Source: Roseibium aggregatum (lineage in GTDB: Bacteria; Pseudomonadota; Alphaproteobacteria; Rhizobiales; Stappiaceae). Taken from it: a DNA stretch of 64,000 nt. The notes below the pieces were generated by a model that was not told the origin of the DNA, made no database searches, and worked only from the letters and a program-made list of their open reading frames with translations. The stretch covers positions 62,001-126,000 of the forward strand of contig NZ_JABFCZ010000008.1 of NCBI RefSeq assembly GCF_014692675.1, read 5' to 3'. Shown here one piece after another: positions 1-8,422 of the stretch. Every line of letters starts with the position of its first letter. Within the stretch, counting starts at the first letter, position 1. A program made the position numbers and the translations under genes.

Positions 1-494
1 TGAAAGCCATGCGTCCGTTCTGCGGCGGTGGCGAGATGATCCTGGACGTGACCGAAGACGTCGTCACCTACGCCGATCCGCCGCACCGGTTCGAGGCCGG
101 CACGCCGCCGATCGTGCAGGCGATCGGCCTGGGCGCAGCTCTCGATTACATGGACAGCATCGGACGCGACCGGATTGCCCGCCACGAGGCCGATCTGTGC
201 GCCTACGCCCATGAACGGCTGTCGACGATCAATTCCCTGCGGATCTTCGGCACGGCGCCGGGCAAGGGCGCGATCGTCTCCTTCGAGATCGAAGGGGCCC
301 ATGCCCATGACGTTGCCACGATTATTGACCGGGCCGGCGTGGCGGTCCGGGCGGGAACCCATTGCGCACAGCCGCTCTTGGCAAAATACGGCGTGACCTC
401 TACATGTCGGGCAAGTTTCGGGCTCTACAACACCCGCGCGGAAGTGGATGCGCTTTACGAGGCCTTGATCAAGGCGCAGTCATTTTTCGCCTGA
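1..494 (+). CDS. sufS: SufS cysteine desulfurase, C-terminal part (5' end outside window)
   Basis: This is the C-terminal ~163 codons of a PLP-dependent cysteine desulfurase, which takes sulfur from cysteine for SUF iron-sulfur cluster assembly. The frame is open from base 3; the ATG at 9 is internal. The motif RAGTHCAQPL carries the catalytic cysteine (codon 363-365). The following STCRASFGLYNT segment matches the substrate-carboxylate arginine region of the SufS/CsdA class. The next gene starts 11 bp downstream and is a DUF59 SUF protein, then an A-type carrier, so this is the distal part of a suf operon. Assignment to SufS rather than NifS/IscS rests on the Cys context and on the neighbours. 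Confidence 0.93.
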   Translation, partial: KAMRPFCGGGEMILDVTEDVVTYADPPHRFEAGTPPIVQAIGLGAALDYMDSIGRDRIARHEADLCAYAHERLSTINSLRIFGTAPGKGAIVSFEIEGAHAHDVATIIDRAGVAVRAGTHCAQPLLAKYGVTSTCRASFGLYNTRAEVDALYEALIKAQSFFA

Positions 495-505
495 GGACGG
501 ACAAG

Positions 506-901
506 ATGGAAAACGGCACCACCATAGATCACAACGAGGCAGGCGAAGAACTGCGCGCGGACGTCGCCGCGGGCTCCGCCATCCCCATGGAGGAACTGGA
601 CCGGCTCACGAATGACATCGTGACGGCCCTGAAGACCGTCTACGATCCGGAAATTCCATGCGATATCTATGAACTCGGGCTGATCTACAAGGTCGACATC
701 GAGGACGACCGGTCGATCAACATCGACATGACGCTGACCGCGCCGGGCTGCCCGGTTGCCGGCGAGATGCCGGGCTGGGTGGAAAATGCTGTCGCCTCCG
801 TACCCGGTGTCGGGCCGGTCAATGTCGACATGGTGTTCGATCCGCCCTGGTCGCCGGAGCGCATGTCGGACGAAGCCAAGGTTGCGCTGAACTGGTACTG
901 A
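506..901 (+). CDS. sufT: SUF-associated DUF59 (MIP18 family) Fe-S assembly protein
   Basis: A 131-residue protein with a single DUF59/MIP18 domain at about residues 28-125. The conserved segments DPEIPCDIYELGLIYKV and MTLTAPGCP are present; the cysteine of the second is the family's conserved reactive residue. Proteins of this type assist maturation of Fe-S proteins and are usually the last or near-last genes of alphaproteobacterial suf operons. I chose the ATG at 506 because it lies 11 bp after the sufS stop and begins a normal-length protein; the frame is open further upstream inside sufS. The N-terminal ~25 residues are acidic and poorly conserved. The biochemical role is known only in outline. 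Confidence 0.9.
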   Translation: MENGTTIDHNEAGEELRADVAAGSAIPMEELDRLTNDIVTALKTVYDPEIPCDIYELGLIYKVDIEDDRSINIDMTLTAPGCPVAGEMPGWVENAVASVPGVGPVNVDMVFDPPWSPERMSDEAKVALNWY

Positions 902-983
902 TTGCGCAGGCCCCTTTTTGACGATGGCCGGCACACCTATATGTTGGATATGACCCGAATCCTTTGCAAAACCCGAGGATGAG

Positions 984-1370
984 ATGGCAGCAGCAAGCAA
1001 ATTCCAGGTAATGACCATGACCGACGCCGCGGCGGAACGCGTGCGCGAACTGGTCGATAATGCCGATGGCGATGCGCTGGGTCTGAGGGTCGGCATCAAG
1101 AAGGGCGGCTGCGCCGGCATGGAATACACCATGGACCTGGTCAAGGAAGCCGGCCCCGGTGACGATGTCGTCGAGGACAAGGGCGCAAAGCTGTTCGTCG
1201 ACCCGTCCGCCGTTCTGTTCCTGCTCGGCACGGAAATGGACTTTGAAGTGACCAAGTTCCGCTCCGGTTTCGTCTTCAAGAACCCGAATGAGGTGTCCGC
1301 CTGCGGCTGCGGCGAATCCGTGTCGCTGCAGGAGGCCAATCCCGCCGTCATGGCCGGCCAGGACCGGTAA
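984..1370 (+). CDS. sufA: SufA-type (HesB/IscA family) iron-sulfur carrier
   Basis: A 128-residue A-type carrier that receives Fe-S clusters from the SUF scaffold and hands them to target proteins. The three ligand cysteines are in place: Cys43 in GGCAGMEY and the CGC pair Cys107/Cys109 near the C-terminus. A good ribosome binding site (AGGATGAG) sits directly before the ATG. An 82-bp gap separates it from sufT, but strand and function fit one operon. A second A-type gene (11137-11478) has the ErpA-like sequence, so the genome encodes at least two such carriers. The tail after the last cysteine is about 19 residues, longer than in many homologues. Confidence 0.93.
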   Translation: MAAASKFQVMTMTDAAAERVRELVDNADGDALGLRVGIKKGGCAGMEYTMDLVKEAGPGDDVVEDKGAKLFVDPSAVLFLLGTEMDFEVTKFRSGFVFKNPNEVSACGCGESVSLQEANPAVMAGQDR

Positions 1371-1371
1371 T

Positions 1372-2049
1372 TTGGACCTGTTCAAGCGGCTGAAGGCCGA
1401 TGCGAAGCCGGAATGGTCCGCTTACGTTTCCCATGAATTCGTCGAAGAGCTTGGCGCCGGTTCGTTGCCGGAGGCCTGTTTCCGCCATTACCTGGTACAG
1501 GACTACCTGTTCCTGATCCAGTTCGCGCGCGCCTATGCGCTTGGCGTCTATAAAAGCCCGACCGTCGACGACATGCGTGCCTCGCTCGAAGGCGTCAAGG
1601 CCATCCTGGATACGGAACTCGACCTGCATATCGAATTGTGCGCCGGCTGGGGCATGACCAGGACCATGATCGAGGCGTCGGAGGAAGACAGGCCGACCAT
1701 GGCCTATACCCGCTTCGTTCTGGAAACCGGAATGGCCGGGGATCTTCTGGACCTGCAGGTTGCCCTGGCACCCTGTATCATCGGTTATGCCGAGATCGGC
1801 GCCGATCTGGAACGGCGGTACGCAGACGGCCTTGCCGGCAATCCCTATCGGCGCTGGATCGCGGAATATGCGGGCGACATGTACCAGGCGCTGGCGCAGG
1901 ATTTCGGAGGCTGGATGGACCGGACTGCGGAGATTTATCTCACGGAAGCCCGGTATCCCCGTCTTGCCGCGATTTTTCGCAAGGCCAGCATACTGGAGGC
2001 CGATTTCTGGCAGATGGGATTGAACGCAGCCGTTCCCGGACAACATTAG
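1372..2049 (+). CDS. tenA: TenA-family protein (thiaminase II-like)
   Basis: A 225-residue all-helical TenA-fold protein. TenA enzymes hydrolyse thiamine breakdown products such as aminopyrimidines to salvage HMP. The APCIIGYAEIG segment carries the family's active-site cysteine, and YLVQDYLFLIQFARAYA matches the conserved core helix. I place the start at TTG 1372, one base after the sufA stop. It has AGGA at 1360-1363 as a ribosome binding site and gives the family's usual ~220-residue length; the frame stays open upstream but overlaps sufA. Tight coupling to suf is notable because thiamine synthesis needs a radical Fe-S enzyme (ThiC). Substrate specificity is not determinable here. Confidence 0.85.
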   Translation: MDLFKRLKADAKPEWSAYVSHEFVEELGAGSLPEACFRHYLVQDYLFLIQFARAYALGVYKSPTVDDMRASLEGVKAILDTELDLHIELCAGWGMTRTMIEASEEDRPTMAYTRFVLETGMAGDLLDLQVALAPCIIGYAEIGADLERRYADGLAGNPYRRWIAEYAGDMYQALAQDFGGWMDRTAEIYLTEARYPRLAAIFRKASILEADFWQMGLNAAVPGQH

Positions 2050-2073
2050 CCCGGATAATCATGGCTCTGCCGT

Positions 2074-3132
2074 TCAGGCGACGTCCGAGGCTTGATTTGA
2101 GGGCAGGTCGGATTCCGTTTTCACAGCATTCCGGCCGGCAGCCTTGGCTGCATACAATGCTTCGTCGGCGCGTCCGATGATCGAATGGGTGGTGTCATCC
2201 GGCCGGAAGATCGATATGCCGATGGAGATCGTGATCCGGCCGAGGTTCTCACCCGTGGACCGTTTGACCAGTTCCTTCGACATGACCGAATTGCGGATCA
2301 GTTCCGCGACCTCGACGGCTTCCTGCAGTCCGGTCTGCGGCAGCAGGATTGCGAATTCCTCGCCGCCATAACGGCAGGGAACGTCGCCGTTCTTGACGTT
2401 CTGCTTGACCGCCAGGGCCACAAGCCGCAGCACCTGGTCGCCGGTCTGATGGCCCCAGGTGTCGTTGAACTTCTTGAAGTGATCGATATCCGTCAGAAGC
2501 AGGGCGAATCCGCGTTTGCTTTCAGCCGCGTTGGCTATCAGCCGGCCGATCGATGTGTCGAAATGCTTCCGGTTGTTGAGCGTCGTCAGTTCGTCGGTCA
2601 GGGATTCGTAGCGGATCGTCTCAAGGCTCGATTGCAGGTTCTCGATCTGCCGTTTCGATTCAAGCAGTTGGGATTCGAGCTTGCGGTTAGAAGCGACCGC
2701 GGAGTGGGTCGATTTCATCAGATGGGTGACGAAGACTTCCAGATTTTCCGGGTCTTTCAGTTTCTTCAGCTTCTCGCCGGCGCGCTCGAGCAGCGTGCCG
2801 TAGTCCGAGGTGGCATCGGCCCCCATCTTCAGGGCATCGACCAGATCTTCCACTTCCCGCGATACCTTGTCGCCGACTTCATCCAGCTGATCGCCAAGCT
2901 TGTTCGGGGACAGGAAGCGACCGTAAATCGATTGCATTTCTTCCGTGCTGACACGACCTTTTTGTTTCAGCACGTCATTGATGGCGCGGTTCAGTCCGTG
3001 ATTGTAGCCTGCACAATAGGTGTACCAGAATTCATAGGACCGAGGATACGCCGGAAGCACGTTCCTCTTGATATAGGCCAGGGCGGACTCTGCATAAACA
3101 ATCGTCCGCTTATGGTCGTCTTCATCTGACAT
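2074..3132 (-). CDS. GGDEF diguanylate cyclase
   Basis: A 352-residue predicted cytosolic diguanylate cyclase that would make c-di-GMP from two GTP. The first ~160 residues match no domain I recognise and end in a coiled-coil-like segment; the GGDEF domain follows to about residue 340. The active-site loop is RYGGEEF (GGEEF at residues 256-260), so catalysis should be intact. The product-inhibition I-site position reads KNGD instead of RxxD, so feedback control may be altered. I chose the ATG at 3132 (MSDEDD...) because GGGA lies just upstream; an extension to 3177 is possible. No sensory or transmembrane segment is visible. It is convergent with tenA. Confidence 0.9.
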   Translation of the reverse strand: MSDEDDHKRTIVYAESALAYIKRNVLPAYPRSYEFWYTYCAGYNHGLNRAINDVLKQKGRVSTEEMQSIYGRFLSPNKLGDQLDEVGDKVSREVEDLVDALKMGADATSDYGTLLERAGEKLKKLKDPENLEVFVTHLMKSTHSAVASNRKLESQLLESKRQIENLQSSLETIRYESLTDELTTLNNRKHFDTSIGRLIANAAESKRGFALLLTDIDHFKKFNDTWGHQTGDQVLRLVALAVKQNVKNGDVPCRYGGEEFAILLPQTGLQEAVEVAELIRNSVMSKELVKRSTGENLGRITISIGISIFRPDDTTHSIIGRADEALYAAKAAGRNAVKTESDLPSNQASDVA

Positions 3133-3191
3133 AAAAAATCCCACACACCGAGCTTGCGGATGGTTCCCGCACGTCACTTGCTCGAATCGTA

Positions 3192-3210
3192 AAATCCTAC
3201 AGGAGGATTT
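3192..3210 (-). terminator. short hairpin after the helicase gene, possible terminator
   Basis: A perfect 7-bp stem, AAATCCT/AGGATTT, with a 5-base loop lies about 40 bp downstream of the helicase stop. On the minus strand it is followed by only four T residues, so it would be a weak intrinsic terminator at best. Confidence 0.3.
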
Positions 3211-3249
3211 AAGGCCGGGTTAAACTTGTCTCCCGGAGACCTTCGATAC

Positions 3250-4752
3250 TCAAGAAACTTTCTTGGGGCGCGGTTCTCTGAGGAGAAATGCCGGAACATG
3301 TCCGTCCCTGCCGAATGCGGGTTCGTTCCTGTCCGGCTTTGAACGGGTTGTCGGCCGCGAGGAGGACGAATCGCTCTGATCCTGCCGTACGGGGCGCCGG
3401 CGCGGTTTCGGCTGTGTGTCTTCCGTAATGACGGCGTCGTCGTTGTCGGCCTTTTTGCGCCTCGCGGGTTTTTCCGCAGTCGATTTGGAGGCCGGTTTTT
3501 CTGCAGTCGATCTGGAGGCCGGTTTTTCCGCAGTGGTTCTGCTGGACGGCTTGCCATCGGTCGCTTCGGGCTTGGCCGTCTTCGAACGTCGGCGCGCCTT
3601 GCGTTCTTTCGCGGCTGCCTCGAAGTCGATCGGTTCGCCTTCCCATTCGATGGGGTTGTTGATCAGTTTTTCAATCGCATCGAGGTATTTCTGGTCGTCG
3701 GGGGTTACGAGCGTATAGGCAACCCCGGATCTTCCGGCCCGGCCGGTTCGTCCGATGCGGTGGACGTAGTCTTCCGCATGGCTCGGTACGTCGTAGTTGA
3801 AGACGTGGCTGACTTCCGGAATATCCAGACCGCGGGCGGCCACATCGCTGGCCACCAGCAGGGTGATGTTACCTTTGCGGAAATTGTCCAGCATCATCAT
3901 CCGGGTCCGCTGGTCCATGTCGCCATGAAGGGCGCCGACATTGTAGCCGTGGCGCTCCAGGGACCGGAACAGCGTCGTGATGTCGCGTTTGCGGTTACAG
4001 AACACGATAGCGTTCTTGAGATCTTCGGACTTTTCCAGAAGCTCGCGCAGAGCAGCGCGCTTCTCGAAGTCCTGGTTTTCGGTAGCCTTCAGGAACTGCG
4101 CGACATTTTCCGCGGTCGTCAAAGTGGGGGCTACCTCGATTTTGGCCGGGTTCTGCAGAAACGCTTCGGTCAGGCGCTGAATTTCCGGCGGCATCGTCGC
4201 CGAGAAGAACAGGGTCTGGCGCGTAAACGGGATCAGCTTGCAGATACGTTCGATGTCCGGAATGAAGCCCATGTCGAGCATGCGGTCGGCTTCGTCGATC
4301 ACGAGGATCTCGACCCCCTGCAGCAGCAGCTTGCCGCGCTCGAAGTGGTCGAGCAGGCGGCCGGGGGTCGCAATCAGGACGTCTGCGCCGCGATCGAGCT
4401 TCTTGTCCTGTTCACCGAAGGAAACGCCGCCGATCAGCAGGGCAACATTCAGTTTGTGGTTCTTGCCGTATTTTTCGAAGTTTTCTTCCACCTGAGCGGC
4501 GAGCTCGCGCGTGGGCTCCAAAATCAGGGTGCGCGGCATCCGCGAGCGTGCGCGGCCCTTTTCCAGAAGGGTCAGCATCGGCAAGGTAAAACTTGCGGTT
4601 TTGCCCGTTCCGGTTTGCGCAATGCCAAGGACATCGCGTCGCTCCAGCACGCGGGGGATCGCTCCCGCCTGAATTGCTGTCGGTTCCGTATATCCCGCCG
4701 CTTCCACTGCAGCGAGAACCTTCTCGCTAAGACCGAGAGTATTAAATGACAT
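3250..4752 (-). CDS. rhlE: DEAD-box RNA helicase, RhlE type
   Basis: A 500-residue ATP-dependent RNA helicase, probably acting in ribosome assembly or RNA turnover. Motifs in order: Q motif near residue 25, AQTGTGKT (Walker A), VIDEADRMLD (DEAD box), FSATMP (motif III), ARGLDIPEV (motif V) and HRIGRTGRAG (motif VI). The core ends around residue 380. The remaining ~115 residues form a low-complexity basic tail with three near-repeats of the type RSTAEKPAS (nt about 3470-3550) and many Arg/Lys, typical of RhlE-like RNA-binding extensions. The upstream gap is AT-rich and carries a candidate promoter. RhlE is the closest fit; other DEAD-box subfamilies are less likely given the tail and the N-terminal MSFNTLGLSEKVL. 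Confidence 0.92.
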   Translation of the reverse strand: MSFNTLGLSEKVLAAVEAAGYTEPTAIQAGAIPRVLERRDVLGIAQTGTGKTASFTLPMLTLLEKGRARSRMPRTLILEPTRELAAQVEENFEKYGKNHKLNVALLIGGVSFGEQDKKLDRGADVLIATPGRLLDHFERGKLLLQGVEILVIDEADRMLDMGFIPDIERICKLIPFTRQTLFFSATMPPEIQRLTEAFLQNPAKIEVAPTLTTAENVAQFLKATENQDFEKRAALRELLEKSEDLKNAIVFCNRKRDITTLFRSLERHGYNVGALHGDMDQRTRMMMLDNFRKGNITLLVASDVAARGLDIPEVSHVFNYDVPSHAEDYVHRIGRTGRAGRSGVAYTLVTPDDQKYLDAIEKLINNPIEWEGEPIDFEAAAKERKARRRSKTAKPEATDGKPSSRTTAEKPASRSTAEKPASKSTAEKPARRKKADNDDAVITEDTQPKPRRRPVRQDQSDSSSSRPTTRSKPDRNEPAFGRDGHVPAFLLREPRPKKVS

Positions 4753-5055
4753 ATAGAGCCTTTAGCCCGGATTTATTGATCGATCGAATGACACCAGTTG
4801 CCGGCAGACGCCGTGCAAAGTCGGGCACACCCTACATTTGTCGGCGCTAGTGTCAATGTGAAGACCAGGCAAAATACGAAGAAATTCGCCGATATCGGAG
4901 AATAAAAACGTATATCAGTTAACTGTGGCCGCCAGGGGGAGGTCGAAATTTAAATTATCTCGCAAATTGGTAGTACCCGATGACTTTGCCGTGAAAAGAA
5001 ATTGCAACTTTAAAACGCAGTGTTGCATGAAATAACAATACGGGAGCGAAGCCGC
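4753..5055. other. intergenic region, notably AT-rich, no gene seen
   Basis: About 300 bp between rhlE and the sulfotransferase-like gene. The part around 4870-5040 is clearly richer in A/T than its surroundings, with runs such as AAATTTAAATT. I see no coding potential and no convincing structured RNA. It holds the candidate rhlE promoter and the 3' end of the next minus-strand gene. Confidence 0.5.
4829..4856 (-). promoter_or_regulatory. candidate sigma-70-type promoter for the helicase gene
   Basis: On the minus strand a perfect TTGACA (4851-4856) is followed 16 bases later by TAGGGT (4829-4834), a weak -10. This implies a 5' leader of roughly 70 nt. It is based on motif matching only. Confidence 0.35.
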
Positions 5056-5952
5056 TCAGACTGCTCCGGAAGAGCTTGCCTGCCCGTTCAGTTCATTGGC
5101 CGGATCGGAATTTTTCCACGAGCGTTGGCGAGCGGTCGGCCCGCCGGCGCCGTTTTCGAAAAACAGCTTGTAGTCGCGCCGGTAATGTCTCAGAACGTTG
5201 CCGAAATACTGGGAATTGCGAATGGCTTCCGCTGTTTCATGCGTCGGCATTTCGATGGCCGCCGGACCTTCGCCGATGTCCACATTGCTCTGCCGTTTCA
5301 GCAACGAGCGCAGCTTGCTCCAGTCCGACGGCAACCTGTTGAAGTCGAGGACCAGGTCCGGAATGAGCGCACCCTTGTGGTGGAGCATGGACGCCTGGCT
5401 GCGCAGCAGATTGTCGGCGCCGAGATCGGTCGTTTCCAGAACCCGTTCCAGAAACTCTTCGATCGGCATCTGTTTGCGGAAGCGGTTTTCCTCAAAATAG
5501 GCGGGCAGGTCGGCGTCGCCGAGAATAAGGTGCTCGTAGCAGGCGGCCAGTCGGGTATGGGGATACTGAACGACGGTAAAGACCGGAAAATCGGGATGCC
5601 GCCGTTTGAGCTCGCTGGCCGTCAGCAGCTGTATATCGCCTTCCCAAAGGCCAGTGTAGTCGTGTCCGGTGTAGTCGGCGGTATAGGCTTGCGCGGCATG
5701 CGGGTCTGCGGCCTGACCGCTCAGCATTTTCAGGACCGGGAAAACCGTTGCCATCGGGGCGCCGGGAATGCGGGCATATCCCACCCGCGCTTTCCGGAAC
5801 ACCATGTAGTGACGGTTTCTGAGCGGCCGTCGCTGACGGTCGAATACATCATACATCGCTTGCAGCATGGTCGCGGTCCGCAGACTTTTTACTTGCTTGT
5901 TTGCGCCAGAAGCGAGGGCAACAAAGACTTTTGCGTGAACATTGGGAAACAT
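5056..5952 (-). CDS. sulfotransferase family 2-like protein
   Basis: A 298-residue protein resembling the sulfotransferase 2 (carbohydrate sulfotransferase) family, which transfers sulfate from PAPS. RVGYARIPGAPMATVF aligns with the usual 5'-phosphosulfate loop (xxxRIPKAGNTS-like). FPVFTVVQYPHTRLAACYEH aligns with the 3'-phosphate motif (FVRNPYDRLVSAY-like). Later RSQASMLHH and the C-terminal YRRDYKLFF match weaker family blocks. The P-loop lysine and Ser/Thr are missing, so activity is uncertain. No signal peptide is evident. It stands alone between rhlE and parE, with no PAPS-synthesis or polysaccharide genes nearby. Family placement is moderate and function is inferred. Confidence 0.6.
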   Translation of the reverse strand: MFPNVHAKVFVALASGANKQVKSLRTATMLQAMYDVFDRQRRPLRNRHYMVFRKARVGYARIPGAPMATVFPVLKMLSGQAADPHAAQAYTADYTGHDYTGLWEGDIQLLTASELKRRHPDFPVFTVVQYPHTRLAACYEHLILGDADLPAYFEENRFRKQMPIEEFLERVLETTDLGADNLLRSQASMLHHKGALIPDLVLDFNRLPSDWSKLRSLLKRQSNVDIGEGPAAIEMPTHETAEAIRNSQYFGNVLRHYRRDYKLFFENGAGGPTARQRSWKNSDPANELNGQASSSGAV

Positions 5953-6025
5953 GATAGTGCCTAACCGCGCGGAGCGATAGGGCAGACTTGCGGTTTCCTT
6001 CGATTGATACAGTCGGGCCCCTGCC

Positions 6026-8077
6026 TCAGATGTCCAGATCCTCGGCGAATTCGGCGTTGTCCTGGATGAAGCGGAAGCGGGCCTCCGGCTTGTTCCCCAT
6101 CAGGCGTTCCACAACGTCGTTGGTTTCCGCAACGGCCTGTTCATCGACCCGGACCAGCAGCATGGTGCGGTTTTTCGGATCCATGGTGGTTTCCTTCAAC
6201 TGGGCGGGAAGCATTTCGCCGAGGCCCTTGAACCGGCCGATTTCGACCTTTGCCTTTCCCTTGAAGGTGGTCGCCAAAAGCTCGTCCTTGTGAGCATCGT
6301 CCCGGGCATAAAGCGTCTTGCCGCCCTGGGTCAGCCTGTAGAGGGGAGGGACGGCCAGAAACAGGTGGTCGTTGCGGATGAGCTCCGGCATTTCCCGATA
6401 AAAGAACGTGATCAGAAGCGAAGCGATATGCGCGCCGTCCACGTCCGCGTCGGTCATGATGACGACCTTTTCGTAGCGCAGGTCCGTATCGCGATAATTC
6501 GACCGGGTTCCGCAGCCGAGCGCCTGGACCAGGTCGGCCAGCTGCTGGTTGGCGGCAAGCTTATCCCGCCCCGCGTTGGCGACGTTCAGGATCTTGCCGC
6601 GAAGCGGAAGGACGGCCTGGTTGGAACGGTTGCGCGCCTGCTTTGCCGAGCCGCCTGCCGAATCCCCTTCCACGATGAACAGTTCCGTCCCGTCCGCCTG
6701 GTTGGCGGAACAGTCGGCGAGCTTGCCGGGCAGGCGCAGCTTGCGGACGGCCGTCTTGCGGGCGACATCCTTCTCCTGCCGCCGGCGCAGGCGTTCCTCG
6801 GCCCGGTCGATCACCCATTCCAGCAACTTGTTCGCCTGGTTGGGCGATGCCGTCAGCCAGTGGTCGAAGGCGTCGCGGACCGCGGTTTCCGTGATGCGGG
6901 TTGCCTCGTTCGTCGCCAGCCGGTCCTTCGTCTGGCCGACAAACTCCGGTTCCCGGATAAAGACCGAAAGCATTCCGCCGGCCGATGTCAGCACATCGTC
7001 GCCGGTGATGATGGACGCCTTCTTGTTGTTGGTCAGCTCGCCATAGGCCTTCAGGCCGCGCAGCAGCGCATAGCGCAAGCCTGCTTCATGGGTGCCGCCT
7101 TCCGGCGTCGGAACCGTGTTGCAGTACGAATTTATGAAACCGTCGCCGGCAAACCAGGTCACCGCCCATTCGACCGACCCGTGACTGCCCGCCTTGTCCG
7201 TGCGTCCGGCGAAAATGTCGTCGACAACGGTCCGCTCCTTGGAAAGCCGCTCAGACAGAAAGTCGCGCAGTCCGCCGGGGAAATGGAACACGGCTTCCGC
7301 CGGGGTTTCGTCCTTTTCCGACAACAGGGCCGGGTCGCAATGCCAGCGGATTTCGACGCCGCCGAAGAGATAGGCCTTCGATCGGGCCATCTTGAGCAGG
7401 CGCGCAGGAATGAATTTGGCGCCTCTGCCGAAAATCTCCGGATCCGGCTTGAAGCTGACGCTGGTGCCGCGGCGGTTCTGCGTATCGCCGACGAGCTCCA
7501 GCGGGCCTTGCGGGATGCCGCGCTGGAAGCGCTGCCGGTAGAGCTTGCGCGTCCGCGCCACCTCGACGACCAGGTCCTCCGACAGGGCATTGACGACCGA
7601 AACGCCGACGCCGTGGAGACCGCCGGACGTCTCGTAGACCTTGCTGTCGAATTTCCCGCCCGCGTGCAGCGTGGTCATGATGACCTCAAGCGCGGACTTG
7701 TCCTTGAACTTCGGATGCGGATCGACCGGAATACCCCGGCCGTTGTCGGTCACGGTCAGATAACCGTCCGCGGAAAGGGAAACATCGATCCAGGTCGCGT
7801 GGCCGGCGACGGCCTCGTCCATGGAGTTGTCGATAACTTCCGCAAACAGGTGGTGCAGCGCCTTTTCGTCGGTGCCGCCGATATACATGCCGGGGCGGCG
7901 GCGAACCGGTTCCAGGCCTTCCAGGACCTCGATATCGGCGGCGGAATAATCCTCGCCGCCGGTCACGGCTTTGAGGGCGGGCCGTGCGGTCTTTCGTGCC
8001 GGAGTTGCTGGCGGATCGCGGTCAATCGGGACAGCTGCCTGTGCGTTTCCTGCAAAAAGATCGTCTTTTCCGCTCAT
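6026..8077 (-). CDS. parE: DNA topoisomerase IV subunit B
   Basis: A 683-residue type IIA topoisomerase ATPase subunit that, with ParC, separates replicated chromosomes. It has a GHKL ATPase domain (VIDNSMDEAVAG, GGLHGVGVSVVNALS), a transducer domain, the TOPRIM motif VEGDSAGGSAKQARNR with the acidic DADVDGAHI, and the C-terminal MDPKNRTMLLV. ParE rather than GyrB is indicated by the ~680-residue length, the AMYIGGTDEKALHHLF-type N-terminus and the absence of the GyrB insertion. The N-terminal ~45 residues before the ATPase core are a low-complexity extension. parC is not in the window. Confidence 0.95.
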   Translation of the reverse strand: MSGKDDLFAGNAQAAVPIDRDPPATPARKTARPALKAVTGGEDYSAADIEVLEGLEPVRRRPGMYIGGTDEKALHHLFAEVIDNSMDEAVAGHATWIDVSLSADGYLTVTDNGRGIPVDPHPKFKDKSALEVIMTTLHAGGKFDSKVYETSGGLHGVGVSVVNALSEDLVVEVARTRKLYRQRFQRGIPQGPLELVGDTQNRRGTSVSFKPDPEIFGRGAKFIPARLLKMARSKAYLFGGVEIRWHCDPALLSEKDETPAEAVFHFPGGLRDFLSERLSKERTVVDDIFAGRTDKAGSHGSVEWAVTWFAGDGFINSYCNTVPTPEGGTHEAGLRYALLRGLKAYGELTNNKKASIITGDDVLTSAGGMLSVFIREPEFVGQTKDRLATNEATRITETAVRDAFDHWLTASPNQANKLLEWVIDRAEERLRRRQEKDVARKTAVRKLRLPGKLADCSANQADGTELFIVEGDSAGGSAKQARNRSNQAVLPLRGKILNVANAGRDKLAANQQLADLVQALGCGTRSNYRDTDLRYEKVVIMTDADVDGAHIASLLITFFYREMPELIRNDHLFLAVPPLYRLTQGGKTLYARDDAHKDELLATTFKGKAKVEIGRFKGLGEMLPAQLKETTMDPKNRTMLLVRVDEQAVAETNDVVERLMGNKPEARFRFIQDNAEFAEDLDI

Positions 8078-8323
8078 TCAGTTTCCGCCGTCTTGGTCTT
8101 TCCAGATCTCATTCGCCGACAAACCCTGTCCCGCGAATCACCAGATGAGTTTCGCAGGACAAAGCCGGAACAGCAAAGCGTTCCGCGCATTCACCCCCAA
8201 TTTACACACGCAGCCGCAGCGAATGCTCTCGCGGCAACCGAATGTCAACCCGTCTGTGGTTTCATCGCACCTGGAAAAAAGAGCGGCGCAACAAAACCGC
8301 TGAAACCAAAGGGGAATGGGCAA

Positions 8324-8422
8324 ATGATCAGACAGTATGGAGTCGCAGTCCGGCAGCAGGCAGATCTGTTCTGCGCGGGCACCTTGGCAATTTGTGCAGT
8401 GATTATGGCTCTGATGGGGTGA
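8324..8422 (+). CDS. possible 32-residue small membrane protein
   Basis: A short frame encoding 32 residues: a charged N-terminus (MIRQYGVAVRQQAD) and a hydrophobic helix (LFCAGTLAICAVIMALMG). It is preceded by a strong ribosome binding site, GGGGAA at 8311-8316, seven bases before the ATG. It lies alone in an 810-bp gap between divergently arranged parE and exoR. Support is only the start signal and the clean N-in, single-helix pattern. Chance occurrence is possible, and conservation across relatives would decide. Confidence 0.35.
   Translation: MIRQYGVAVRQQADLFCAGTLAICAVIMALMG

Noticed and set aside
6290..8422. Very long plus-strand open frame opposite parE
   Set aside because: It lies antisense to a clear parE with all family motifs; the translation has no domain and arises from high GC content.
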